Below, one piece after another: positions 8,889 to 17,938 of a DNA stretch of 47,382 nucleotides. The notes below the pieces were generated by a model that worked only from the letters and a program-made list of their open reading frames with translations, searched no databases and was not told the origin of the DNA. Made by a program: the position numbers and the translations under genes. Position 1 is the first letter of the stretch, and each line of letters starts with the position of its first letter. Where the stretch lies: the NCBI GenBank assembly GCA_027023105.1, contig JALVWY010000062.1:1-47382 (forward strand). Direction: 5' to 3'. The stretch comes from Campylobacterales bacterium (lineage in GTDB: Bacteria > Campylobacterota > Campylobacteria > Campylobacterales > Nautiliaceae).

Positions 8889-9215
8889 ATGATGGTTATT
8901 TTAGGAAAACCTGGGAATGGGAAATTAACCCCTTTTAGATTTTTTCTTGTGTTAATTAATTCTATAATTTTGTCTTTCTCTTCTTTTATGTTTTTTCATT
9001 TAATACATATAAATAATAGTTTAAAAAAACTTCAACATTTAAATCATGAATTATCTATCAATAATATTGATAATTCAATAAAATTTTTATCATATATAAT
9101 CCATAATTTGACGTTCATTAATTATTTATATATTGTCATAATGACATGTGTATTTATTATTATTGAATTAAGGTCAACCATATGGGCAGGAGAAGATGAT
9201 AGACTTATTATTTAA
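8889..9215 (+). CDS. Two-TM hypothetical membrane protein
   Basis: Two hydrophobic segments, follows 8516-8878. Confidence 0.6.
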   Translation: MMVILGKPGNGKLTPFRFFLVLINSIILSFSSFMFFHLIHINNSLKKLQHLNHELSINNIDNSIKFLSYIIHNLTFINYLYIVIMTCVFIIIELRSTIWAGEDDRLII

Positions 9216-9233
9216 TGTCCTCCCTCAATTTTT

Positions 9234-12200
9234 TTAACGTGTACTAATAGCATTTTTTTGCTGTTCTTTTATTTGTTTATCTTCGATTTTATCGGTTTTT
9301 TGTTCTTTATCATGGTGTGCATGCACACCGCTTGTATTTTGCAACTGTTGTTTTTGCTCTTGTGTATTTGCAAAAGCTTTTGCTATTTCGTATGCTTTTT
9401 CTTCTTGCGTTTTTGTTAAGTTTTCAAAATCTTTTAGGTCTTCTATCAAAACTTCTTTGTCAAAATCTTCTTGTGTATATTCTAATGTAGAACGTTTTTG
9501 TTGTTCTTTTTGTACTTGCTCTTTTAATTCTTGTTTGTTTGTTGTAAAAACTTGTACATCTTCTTTGTGTCGACTTAAAGCAACATATGCAAGGTTAAAT
9601 GTGTTCATATCTTTGTATTTTGTATCTAGTACGGCAACTACTTTTTTACTTGTTGTTCCTTGTGATTTATGCGCAGTTATTGCATAACCTAAATCAAATT
9701 TATCATATGCTTTCGGATTAAATTCAACCACATCTCCGTTTTCTTTTTCTACCTTTAACATATGTTTTTCTTTATCATATTCTTTTACATACCCTAATTC
9801 TCCGTTAAAAACCCCTAAATCTCGGTTATTTTGCAAGAATACAACTTTGTCGCCTTTTGCAAATTTTTGTGTCTCTTTTGTATATATTTGTAAATCAAGT
9901 GCATTTTCTTTTAGGTCGATTTTTACTTCGTTATTATCTTTGTCTTTTACAATAATTTTATTATTAATTTCGTCAATTTCGCTTATTTCATATTCTTTAA
10001 ATTTTTCAAGTGTTTTTATATTTTTGTTAGGAATAATAACGTCTTTACCAGGTTCGTAATTTCCTGCAACCATTTTCGCAGAAGGAGATAAATTTTTAAT
10101 AACTTTAATGTTAAATGTATTTTCGTCTTCTCTCAAGCCCAGATTTGCTTTAACTTTTTCGTTTATTTTATTTACAATCTCTCTTGTTGCTGCAACTGCA
10201 AGTGTATTTTTAACATCTCGTGCAATTTCTTTTGCTGCAGAAGTTGTCATTTTTTCTAAACTCTCCGCCCTTGCTGCTTCGTATGCTTGCTTATATTCAT
10301 CTATATTTTTAAAATCTTTTGCGTCAACTTCAACTTTAAATTCTTTTACTTTATTCAACTTATCGAGCATATCAAGCCCTTTTGAAACATTTTTTTCTTT
10401 TGCAATTGTGTCTACAATCTCTTTCATTACTTTGTTGTTTCTTTGTCTTACAGACTCATCAACCTTTAATACTTTTGTATTTTGCTTTAAATCTTCAAAA
10501 AAATTACCTGCTCCGATTGATTTTAACTGCTTGCTATCTCCCATAAAAACCACTTTAATATCGTTTTCTTTTGCGTATTTAAGAAGCTTATTTGCTTTTC
10601 TTGCGTCTAACAAGCTTGTTTCGTCTACTATCAATATTTTTTGTGTTTGTTTTTGTTCTTTATCTATTTTTTTGCTTACATTGTTTGCAATATCTTGTAT
10701 TTTTTCTGCTTTTGCTTGTTTTACAGGTGCATAACTATTTAGTTCTGCAATAACTTTTTTATCTTTTTTAACTTGTTCTACTTCTTTTAATAGATTTTGT
10801 TTTTTTAATTTTTCCTGTAAAATGATATCATCCGCTTTTTTTTCTAGTGCTTGTAATTCTTTTTTTGCAGCTTCTTTTTGCAGATTTTTAGAATTTGTAA
10901 CTTTTGCTAAAGCTTTTAAGCCTTTTGCTTCTTTTGTAAGAGTTTCTGCCGCTTTTAAGTCTTTTTCCACCTGGTGTGCATGCACACCGCTTTGTTGTTT
11001 ATAATTTTTAGGAGCTTGGTTTGTATGTTTATTGTTGTTTAAAAAGAATTCTAATTTAGTCTGTTCTTTTTTATGTGCGTCTATCAATTTGCTTGTTACA
11101 ACTGTTCTTGTTTTTTTGTTAAAAATCTCTTCTCTTGTAACTGTCGCAGTAACATATTTATTTTCTTCTAACCGATAAGAAATTTTTGTAGTTTTAAGTC
11201 TTTTATCTAATTCTATTACATTATGTTTAATATCTTTTGCTTTTACCTGCAAGATTTTATCTTGTTTGTTTTTGTAAACATCTTTTGTATAGTTTGTTTT
11301 TACAAGCAAATTTTTAGTTAAGTTTTTAATAAGTCCTGTTTCTTTTGTTTTATCTATTAAATTGTTGCTAATTTCCTTACCTAAAAAGCTTTTTCTTGTA
11401 TGTGTAATATGTTTAAGAACATTGCCTTTTTTATCTGTAATTTTTAAACTTTCTTTTGTAATTTTAAATCCTAAAATATTAAATTCTAACGCTCTTCTTT
11501 TATATTTACCACCCGTTTTTGTTTGTGCAGTTTTACTATTGTAACTTAGACTTAAAATTGCAGCAACACTTAATTTGTATCTGCTTTGTTTTGTATATTT
11601 ATCCTTGTGTGTTTCTTGTTTGTAATTAAGCAATCCTAACACGCTGCCTTTTGCGTTTTTGCTGTACAATCTTTCTTTATCTGCTGTTAAAATATTGTTT
11701 GTGTGTGTCTTGTAACCTAAAATATTACTTAAAGCTATATGTTTTCCTAAAAATTTGAATCTTAAGGGGCTAAACTCTTCAAATTCATATTCGATTTTTG
11801 TTCCGTCCCTAAACTTACTTACACTTTTATAGGTAAATGTATCTCCCTTAAAACTGCGATATTCTGTTCTTTTTACGCCTTTTGCATTATCTTTATAACC
11901 CTTTTTAAAATCTATTTGTCTGTATCCTGTAAAGTTATTGCCTATAAAATCAACATCTTTAAATCTTGTCAAAAACGCAAAAGGTGTTCTGTTTTTAAAG
12001 TCTTCTGCTTTTACATAGTATTTGCTGTCTAAACGTCTAATATTTGTTCTTTTTAAACTAAAATCATCTTTGTTGTAATTTTGTTTTTGCTGTGCAGGTT
12101 GGTGTGCATGCACACCATTTTGTTTTTGTTGCTGTTGTACAATATTATCTTTTGTTTCTTTTTTTGTTGTTTTAGGAGTGGTTGAATTGTGTCTTAAGTC

Positions 12201-13988
12201 TTTTAATTTGTTAATATCTATTTTTACAGGCTCTTCTTTTTTATTTACCGATAAAGAAGAGTTGTTATCATTTTGGTGTGCATGCACACCGCTTTTTTGC
12301 TGTTCAAGCTCTTTTATTTTTTCGTCTATATATTTATTAGTTACATCTACAAATCCGTTTTCGTTTTTTGCTATATATTCGTTTTCTTCTTTTGCTTCTT
12401 TTTCTAAACTTAATAAAAAGCTGTCTATCGTTTTACTTTGTATACCGCTTGCTTTAACTGCTTCAGAAGCCGCTTTTCCGGTAGGAGTTAAAACCTGTAT
12501 ATCAATCTCTTTACCTTCTTTTTCTAAACTTTCTCTTAATGCGTCTAATAACGTTGTTTTACCAACTCCCGCACTCCCTTGTATTGCTATAAATTGTTCA
12601 TTACTTGTTAAAATACCCACCACTGCTTCTCTTTGCTCGTTTGTTAGATTAAAACCTTTTCCTTGTTCGTAATTGTCTATTAATTTTTCTGCTGTATCTT
12701 TGTCTGTTAAATTCTCAAAAGTTTTTTGATGTTTAAGTATTTTTATATTTTCTTTTTCTAAGCCATGCATCTCTTTTGTTGTGAAATTTTTATCGTTAAG
12801 TTTTTTTATTTCATACCCGTGTTTTTGTCCTGTTTTTTTAACTTTGTTTAGTTCTTCTTCTAAATCCTCTATACTGTAATTTCCTAAACCAATTTCTAAT
12901 GCTTGTTGTAAGAGTTCGTCTTTTGTAAACGTAGATTCATTTTGCGTTAAAATTTTTGCAGATAGTTCTAAAACTTCTTTTGTACTATATTTAAACTCTT
13001 CTTGTTTTTCTGCAGCTGCTTGTATGTTTTTTTGTAATTCCTCTAAACTTGTAATACCTTTATACTCATGCTGCGCTTTCCATTCATTTTTTAATTCTTC
13101 TCCTGTAATAAGTTCACTTTTATCACTTTTACTACTATGCTGCGCAATTACGTCTAATTTTTCTTCATTCAAATTTTCAAAATTTACATTACTTTTTAAC
13201 TCTTTTTTCGCCTGTTCTATTTGCATATGTCTTTTACTGAAATTATTTAAAACATCTTCTGTATATCCCGCAATCTCAAATTTTCCGTTCCCTTTCGCTT
13301 CAATTGCGTATCCTAATTCTTTAAGGTTTTTAGCAAGTTCACTTTTATAAATTTTATCTATCTTGCTTTGTTGTTTAAATATTTCTAAAAATTCGACTGC
13401 TTTAAATTTATCTTTATTTTCGTTATAAGTAATATTAAAAATAAGAGCGTGTGTGTGCAAATGCGGGTCTTCCGCTTCTCCCGGTATCGGACGAGCGGTA
13501 CTGTGTTGCACTTTTGCAACAAGCATATTGTTTGTATTTACACGCTCTCTTACATATTTGCCTTCTTCATCTTTTATAAGCTCTCCGTTTTCATTTTTTT
13601 TATATTCTCTCGTTTGAATTGCATTTTCTTCTATGTATTTAAGTGCAGCTTCTACTGCTTTTTGGTGTGCATGCACAACACGTTCATCCCCGAGCACTAG
13701 AGCAGCATGAGATACGCTTTTAGGAGCGGCAAAAGGCATATCAACAACTGCAACTCTTTTATCGTTCCCACCGCTTTGTACAAGTTCTGCTCCCGATAAA
13801 GGGTCTTTACCCTCTAATAGGCGCTCAAATGTTTCTTTATCAACTTTTTGTCCTTCTCTTAGACCTAAAACTTCCGCTAATTTACCGCCATATTCAATAT
13901 TTTTCCCCTCTCCATTCGCATTAAAGATTGGGTCTTTTTCGTAGTAATAGTTTTTCGCTGCTTTTGCTGTTACTTTTAAAGCTTTCAT
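9234..13988 (-). CDS. MOBF (TrwC/TraI-like) relaxase-helicase
   Basis: N-terminal Tyr cluster NYYYEKD; His triad PHLHTHALIFN; Walker A GSAGVGKTT; Walker B ILIVDETSLLDA; C-terminal YAITAHKSQGTT..YVALSR. Confidence 0.95.
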   Translation of the reverse strand: MKALKVTAKAAKNYYYEKDPIFNANGEGKNIEYGGKLAEVLGLREGQKVDKETFERLLEGKDPLSGAELVQSGGNDKRVAVVDMPFAAPKSVSHAALVLGDERVVHAHQKAVEAALKYIEENAIQTREYKKNENGELIKDEEGKYVRERVNTNNMLVAKVQHSTARPIPGEAEDPHLHTHALIFNITYNENKDKFKAVEFLEIFKQQSKIDKIYKSELAKNLKELGYAIEAKGNGKFEIAGYTEDVLNNFSKRHMQIEQAKKELKSNVNFENLNEEKLDVIAQHSSKSDKSELITGEELKNEWKAQHEYKGITSLEELQKNIQAAAEKQEEFKYSTKEVLELSAKILTQNESTFTKDELLQQALEIGLGNYSIEDLEEELNKVKKTGQKHGYEIKKLNDKNFTTKEMHGLEKENIKILKHQKTFENLTDKDTAEKLIDNYEQGKGFNLTNEQREAVVGILTSNEQFIAIQGSAGVGKTTLLDALRESLEKEGKEIDIQVLTPTGKAASEAVKASGIQSKTIDSFLLSLEKEAKEENEYIAKNENGFVDVTNKYIDEKIKELEQQKSGVHAHQNDNNSSLSVNKKEEPVKIDINKLKDLRHNSTTPKTTKKETKDNIVQQQQKQNGVHAHQPAQQKQNYNKDDFSLKRTNIRRLDSKYYVKAEDFKNRTPFAFLTRFKDVDFIGNNFTGYRQIDFKKGYKDNAKGVKRTEYRSFKGDTFTYKSVSKFRDGTKIEYEFEEFSPLRFKFLGKHIALSNILGYKTHTNNILTADKERLYSKNAKGSVLGLLNYKQETHKDKYTKQSRYKLSVAAILSLSYNSKTAQTKTGGKYKRRALEFNILGFKITKESLKITDKKGNVLKHITHTRKSFLGKEISNNLIDKTKETGLIKNLTKNLLVKTNYTKDVYKNKQDKILQVKAKDIKHNVIELDKRLKTTKISYRLEENKYVTATVTREEIFNKKTRTVVTSKLIDAHKKEQTKLEFFLNNNKHTNQAPKNYKQQSGVHAHQVEKDLKAAETLTKEAKGLKALAKVTNSKNLQKEAAKKELQALEKKADDIILQEKLKKQNLLKEVEQVKKDKKVIAELNSYAPVKQAKAEKIQDIANNVSKKIDKEQKQTQKILIVDETSLLDARKANKLLKYAKENDIKVVFMGDSKQLKSIGAGNFFEDLKQNTKVLKVDESVRQRNNKVMKEIVDTIAKEKNVSKGLDMLDKLNKVKEFKVEVDAKDFKNIDEYKQAYEAARAESLEKMTTSAAKEIARDVKNTLAVAATREIVNKINEKVKANLGLREDENTFNIKVIKNLSPSAKMVAGNYEPGKDVIIPNKNIKTLEKFKEYEISEIDEINNKIIVKDKDNNEVKIDLKENALDLQIYTKETQKFAKGDKVVFLQNNRDLGVFNGELGYVKEYDKEKHMLKVEKENGDVVEFNPKAYDKFDLGYAITAHKSQGTTSKKVVAVLDTKYKDMNTFNLAYVALSRHKEDVQVFTTNKQELKEQVQKEQQKRSTLEYTQEDFDKEVLIEDLKDFENLTKTQEEKAYEIAKAFANTQEQKQQLQNTSGVHAHHDKEQKTDKIEDKQIKEQQKNAISTR
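9314..9329. repeat. 16-bp palindrome GGTGTGCATGCACACC
   Basis: Perfect palindrome, exact copy. Confidence 0.95.
10973..10988. repeat. 16-bp palindrome GGTGTGCATGCACACC
   Basis: Perfect palindrome, exact copy. Confidence 0.95.
12101..12116. repeat. 16-bp palindrome GGTGTGCATGCACACC
   Basis: Perfect palindrome, exact copy. Confidence 0.95.
12275..12290. repeat. 16-bp palindrome GGTGTGCATGCACACC
   Basis: Perfect palindrome, exact copy. Confidence 0.95.
13664..13679. repeat. Variant palindrome GGTGTGCATGCACAAC
   Basis: One mismatch to the 16-mer; encodes VVHAHQ in the relaxase domain. Confidence 0.85.
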
Positions 13989-14012
13989 GCATATCCTTTC
14001 ATTTTTTTTATT

Positions 14013-14020
14013 GTTATAGG
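14013..14020 (-). promoter_or_regulatory. CCTATAAC promoter-like motif upstream of the relaxase
   Basis: GTTATAGG on + strand, T-rich upstream on - strand. Confidence 0.6.
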
Positions 14021-14139
14021 AAAAAAGCTGAAAAAATAATTTATCACTTTATTTCCTTCTAAGAAGGAAAACTTTATTTGTTTTAAAGCTAAAATCCTTC
14101 AAAACCCCGAAATTACGGAACTTCTGTCTATTTTTTGTG

Positions 14140-14170
14140 TTTTTTATTTTTTTTTAAACGCTCCTATAAC
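14140..14170 (+). promoter_or_regulatory. T-tract/CCTATAAC promoter-like motif upstream of the helicase-rep operon
   Basis: TTTTTTATTTTTTTTTAAACGCTCCTATAAC. Confidence 0.65.
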
Positions 14171-14233
14171 GTTAAACACTAAAAAGCTCTTTAGTGTGTC
14201 TCTCCCCCTACAGTTCTCCAAAAAAAATTAAAA

Positions 14234-15295
14234 ATGAAAGGAAGAATTATGCAAACAATAATTCCAAACACAAAAATTGACGAAGAATTAAGAAAAGAAA
14301 CATTCGACATTGACAGGTCAATCGATTTATTTGTAGAGCAAAACAACAGGATGACACATCCTTTAAAAACAGAATTCGACTTCTTAAAATGGTTAGATGA
14401 AGGTAGATTAGTAACAGTAGGTGGTGGTAGCGGACTTGGTAAAACAGCTTTCGTTTTACAAATGTTATATGAATTAGTAAGAGACAATCAAGACAGGGAA
14501 GACAGTGTGATTGGTATTTACGCAAGCGCAGAAATGATGATTGAAGAATTAACTATGAGATTAATTGTTAACCAGGAGGTATTAGAAAATGTAAACATGC
14601 TTAATGTAAGAAAAATTTTTAATAAAAAACTTACAAGCCCAAAAAAACTTGAAGAATACAAAAATAAAGCAAAGTTCATTTTAGGCAGCATACCGTTTTA
14701 TTTTTTAAATGCAAGTAAATTTAACTTAAATAGCATAATGCAATTAATCAAAAAAACAAGAAAGAAAAATCCTGATAAAAGAATTTTTGTTGTAATAGAT
14801 TATTTGCAGCTATTATTAGCAGAAGTTGATAGTTTGCCCGAAATGAATAGAGCTATAAAAGCACTTAAAGATTGCGTAATAGAAAACAAAGCAAATGCAA
14901 TTATAATTTCTGCGTTAAACAGAGATGCAATAAAAAATAATTATGTAGATATGAGCGCTTTTATAGGCAGCAGCATGATTGAATATACAAGCGATATAGC
15001 TATATTATTTGCATTTAAAAATGATAAAGGTAAATATACATTAAAAATTGATGAAGAAAAAAGAAATGCTAATGAACTAGAGTTTTATGCTTATTGCGTA
15101 AAAAATCGTATAGGACAATTGTTTAGCAGCAAATTAATTTTTAACAAGTTGCAACAACGATTTACAGTTAATCCGGTAAAAGTTATAACATTAACACAAG
15201 AGGAGTTTGAAAAACAAGAAAAAAGTGCAACAAGTGTAACAGAAAAACACGATAAAGAAAATCTAAAAGATTTGACATTTCTTGACATTATATAA
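14234..15295 (+). CDS. DnaB/RepA-like hexameric helicase
   Basis: GGGSGLGKTAFVLQML Walker A; RIFVVIDYLQLLLAE; IGSSMIEYTSDIAILFAF; VKNRIGQ. Confidence 0.8.
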   Translation: MKGRIMQTIIPNTKIDEELRKETFDIDRSIDLFVEQNNRMTHPLKTEFDFLKWLDEGRLVTVGGGSGLGKTAFVLQMLYELVRDNQDREDSVIGIYASAEMMIEELTMRLIVNQEVLENVNMLNVRKIFNKKLTSPKKLEEYKNKAKFILGSIPFYFLNASKFNLNSIMQLIKKTRKKNPDKRIFVVIDYLQLLLAEVDSLPEMNRAIKALKDCVIENKANAIIISALNRDAIKNNYVDMSAFIGSSMIEYTSDIAILFAFKNDKGKYTLKIDEEKRNANELEFYAYCVKNRIGQLFSSKLIFNKLQQRFTVNPVKVITLTQEEFEKQEKSATSVTEKHDKENLKDLTFLDII

Positions 15296-15312
15296 GCCAA
15301 AAGGAGTAAAAA

Positions 15313-16116
15313 ATGAATGATATTACGAGATTTTCGACCGCCCCAACAAATATTACAGAAATTAAAGCTAATATATTTAGCTATTACACAAAAAACAAGG
15401 TAGAGTTTAAAAAGGATGAAACCCTTATACACGAAGATGATTGTTTCAAAGTTGAATTGAAAGGCTACAAATTAAATCAAATCCATAAGGACATATTAGA
15501 TATTATTTTGTATCATGGTGGTAAAGAATTTGACGGAAAGCTAAAAGATAATAGTTTTGTTAGAACTATTAGTTTATACAAGATTAAACAACATTTAGGT
15601 TACACAAGCAGCAACAACATAAAATGGATAGAGAGCAAAATTGACGAAATGCAACAAACACTAATTCAAGTAGCAAATAAAAAAACAGCAGAAAAATGGA
15701 AATTCGCAATTATACATACAGCAAAACACAGCACAAAGCTCAATACTTATGCAATTGTGATTCACCCACTTTATTATAACTTTTTTCAATCAAACATCAG
15801 CATAAATTACTCTTACTATTTGCAAAATATACTTAGTTTAAAAAATGGAATAACAAAAGCGTGTATTAGGTATTTACTAACGCACAAAACAGGACATCAA
15901 ATCAATATAAACAATCTACTAAAAAAAATAGGGGTGAATGGAACAAAAAGAAATCTAAACAAGCAAAAAGCTAAATTACTAAATGAACTAAAAGAAGTTA
16001 AAGAAACCTTTAACATACAACTTATAAAAACGACAGATGATAGCCGAAAAAACAGCGACATCACAATTAAATACACACGACTTCCTCAAATAAAATTTTA
16101 TTATCAAAAAAAATAG
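15313..16116 (+). CDS. Plasmid-type replication initiator (winged-helix, iteron-binding)
   Basis: Initiator-like ORF; four iterons begin at its stop codon; helicase gene upstream. Confidence 0.75.
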   Translation: MNDITRFSTAPTNITEIKANIFSYYTKNKVEFKKDETLIHEDDCFKVELKGYKLNQIHKDILDIILYHGGKEFDGKLKDNSFVRTISLYKIKQHLGYTSSNNIKWIESKIDEMQQTLIQVANKKTAEKWKFAIIHTAKHSTKLNTYAIVIHPLYYNFFQSNISINYSYYLQNILSLKNGITKACIRYLLTHKTGHQININNLLKKIGVNGTKRNLNKQKAKLLNELKEVKETFNIQLIKTTDDSRKNSDITIKYTRLPQIKFYYQKK

Positions 16117-16203
16117 GGAACCAATTTTGTGATAATTGGGAACTTATTTTGTGACAAAAGGGAACTAATTTTGTGATAAAAGGGAACCAATTTTGTGATA
16201 ATT
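16116..16203 (+). repeat. Four tandem 22-bp iterons, GGGAACYWATTTTGTGAYAAWW
   Basis: Repeat starts at 16116, 16138, 16160, 16182. Confidence 0.95.
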
Positions 16204-16226
16204 TTTGAGTATTTCGTATATATTCT

Positions 16227-16256
16227 TATATATAGCCTGTATAAAGGCTATATATA
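16227..16256. repeat. Inverted repeat TATATATAGCC-N8-GGCTATATATA
   Basis: 11-bp perfect stem, AT-rich. Confidence 0.85.
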
Positions 16257-16290
16257 TACAACCCCCGTTTTAAGTCGGGGGATTGTATAT
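16254..16290. repeat. Inverted repeat with GC clamp, ATATACAACCCCCG-TTTTAAGT-CGGGGG(A)TTGTATAT
   Basis: 14-bp stem with one bulged A. Confidence 0.85.
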
Positions 16291-16328
16291 AGCCAAAAAA
16301 ACAACCCCCTGTACACTTACTCACTCTA

Positions 16329-16508
16329 TACCGGTAAAAAAATAATCGGTACAAGACTTTAAGTTTTTTGTTTTAGACTTAATTAAATTCCGATAAAAAC
16401 AAAAATCTCCTTATACCGGAAAAAAAGAAGAGAAGAGAATACAAGTACAAGACTTTAAGATTATGCTAAAAAACTAAGTAAAGTTATAAAATTCCGATAA
16501 AAAAATCT
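16329..16508 (+). repeat. Imperfect ~100-bp tandem duplication in the origin region
   Basis: ATACCGG, GTACAAGACTTTAAG (16349, 16445) and AATTCCGATAAAAA (16386, 16490) each occur twice, same order. Confidence 0.75.
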
Positions 16509-16518
16509 ATAATCAGTT

Positions 16519-16683
16519 TCAATCTTTTTTTATTCTTTTAAAAACATCTTCTGCTTCTTCTCTTGTTATTGCCCTTAAAAAATCAACAATCTTTCTTCTC
16601 CAATCATTTTTATCCTTTTTTTTAAAAGCATATAATGTTGCGTTGGGTATCCCAAAAAGTTCTTTAATTTCAATATCTCTCAT
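16519..16683 (-). CDS. Small HTH-like DNA-binding protein
   Basis: RBS AAAGGAG before ATG at 16683; MRDIEIKELFGIPNATLYAFKKKDKNDWRRKIVDFLRAI. Confidence 0.55.
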   Translation of the reverse strand: MRDIEIKELFGIPNATLYAFKKKDKNDWRRKIVDFLRAITREEAEDVFKRIKKD

Positions 16684-16718
16684 TTCTATTACTCCTTTTT
16701 TTAAAATTATATCAAAAA

Positions 16719-16807
16719 TATCCAAAATAAAACAAATTTATCTAAAATAAAGACAAAAACGCTTGACTTATATCTCTAATTTAGATATAATATCTTTAAT
16801 AAAGACA
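16719..16807 (+). promoter_or_regulatory. Sigma70-type promoter with repeated operator-like sites
   Basis: TTGACT 16763-16768, 17-bp spacer, TATAAT 16786-16791; TATCTAAAATAAAGACA 16739 and TATCTTTAATAAAGACA 16791; palindrome TATATCTCTAATTTAGATATA in spacer. Confidence 0.75.
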
Positions 16808-16829
16808 TCAACAAAAAAAGGAGAAAAAA

Positions 16830-16946
16830 ATGGCAGCAGCAAATTTGTTTTTCGCAAAAGTTTACACAATGTGCGGAATCGGAGTTAGTGTAGTGTTAGG
16901 TGTAATGCTGTTAGCATTTTTTGTAAGAAAAGCGTTATACGCTTAA
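16830..16946 (+). CDS. 38-aa single-TM protein
   Basis: My translation: MAAANLFFAKVYTMCGIGVSVVLGVMLLAFFVRKALYA; strong RBS and promoter; not in ORF track. Confidence 0.7.
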   Translation: MAAANLFFAKVYTMCGIGVSVVLGVMLLAFFVRKALYA

Positions 16947-16960
16947 AAAAAGGAGAGAAA

Positions 16961-17320
16961 ATGAAACTAAATGAAATTAAATTCATCTATGTTGCAAAAA
17001 CTTATAACAGTTATAAAAGACTTGTAAACGAATATGTTGTAATAGATTTTAAAGATAAAGTTCTTACAAAAATGAATGAAAAACAATTTGAAAAATTTAT
17101 GAACAAAAATTTAGGAAACCTTGTTAAAGCAAAATCTGTTGTAAATGATTTTACAGTAGATGTTTATCTTGTAAAAAATAACATAGTTGAAATAAAAAAA
17201 GAAAACAATACACTTGTAGCATACCTGCAAAAACAAGACGCAGCAGATTTGTTTGATTTTCACAAAATAGAATTAGAAAACATATCAGAATTAGACATAA
17301 TAGAAATAAACAAGGAGTAA
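16961..17320 (+). CDS. Hypothetical protein
   Basis: 119 aa, GGAGAG RBS. Confidence 0.65.
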   Translation: MKLNEIKFIYVAKTYNSYKRLVNEYVVIDFKDKVLTKMNEKQFEKFMNKNLGNLVKAKSVVNDFTVDVYLVKNNIVEIKKENNTLVAYLQKQDAADLFDFHKIELENISELDIIEINKE

Positions 17321-17330
17321 AAAAATAGAA

Positions 17331-17480
17331 ATGATAGCTTTTGTAAAAAACGAAAAAAGAGCAAAAGATTTTGCAATAGAAATTTTAGAAAAAGATTTAA
17401 AACTTAATTCAAAAGATTTTCTAATAAAAATACAAAAAGTTTTTAACAATAAATTCAAAATCACTTTAACAAAAAAATAA
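17331..17480 (+). CDS. 49-aa hypothetical protein
   Basis: MIAFVKNEKRAKDFAIEILEKDLKLNSKDFLIKIQKVFNNKFKITLTKK; between two ORFs of the same operon. Confidence 0.55.
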   Translation: MIAFVKNEKRAKDFAIEILEKDLKLNSKDFLIKIQKVFNNKFKITLTKK

Positions 17481-17494
17481 AAAAGGAGATAGAA

Positions 17495-17938
17495 ATGCTT
17501 TTAACTTTAACATTTAAACCAAAAAAAAACGGAACACTTACTTTACATACAAACAATTGTTTAATAAAAGATTATGCAAGCACGTTAGAAGAAGTTGTTA
17601 ACATTTTTTTTCTAAATAACAAAAAAGATAATAAATTTATAATAGTAAATTACACACACAAATTTGATTTTATCGTTGTTAATATAAAACACAAAACAAA
17701 AAACATTGTAAATTATTTTAAAGAAAAAAAAGCGCAAAATGATTTAGAAAATCTTTTTTGGGAATTTGATGATTGTAATTCAGCTATAAAATATAAAAGA
17801 TACAAAAATAAAGATGAACTTAAAATGCTAAGACAAAAATTAAAAGAAATTGTAAAAGCAGCTAAAAAAATAAAAAATGAATTCCCTAATGCTTATGCAT
17901 ATGTTAAAAAAGATTTAGAAGAACGCTTTGCTATATAA
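17495..17938 (+). CDS. Hypothetical protein
   Basis: 147 aa, AAAGGAGAT RBS. Confidence 0.65.
   Translation: MLLTLTFKPKKNGTLTLHTNNCLIKDYASTLEEVVNIFFLNNKKDNKFIIVNYTHKFDFIVVNIKHKTKNIVNYFKEKKAQNDLENLFWEFDDCNSAIKYKRYKNKDELKMLRQKLKEIVKAAKKIKNEFPNAYAYVKKDLEERFAI

Noticed and set aside
10640-12290. Intein in the relaxase
   Set aside because: No N-terminal Cys/Ser splice block, no HN-C/S/T C-terminal junction and no LAGLIDADG-type motif seen.
9457-13700. Plus-strand ORFs across the relaxase (9457, 9847, 10108, 10822, 11362, 12178, 13024, 13449)
   Set aside because: Antisense shadows of a clearly coding minus-strand gene; Ser/Phe/Cys-rich, no RBS.
16116-16203. Tandem repeats that could suggest a CRISPR array
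   Set aside because: 22-bp units are contiguous with no spacers, sit at a rep stop codon and have only four copies; iterons fit better.
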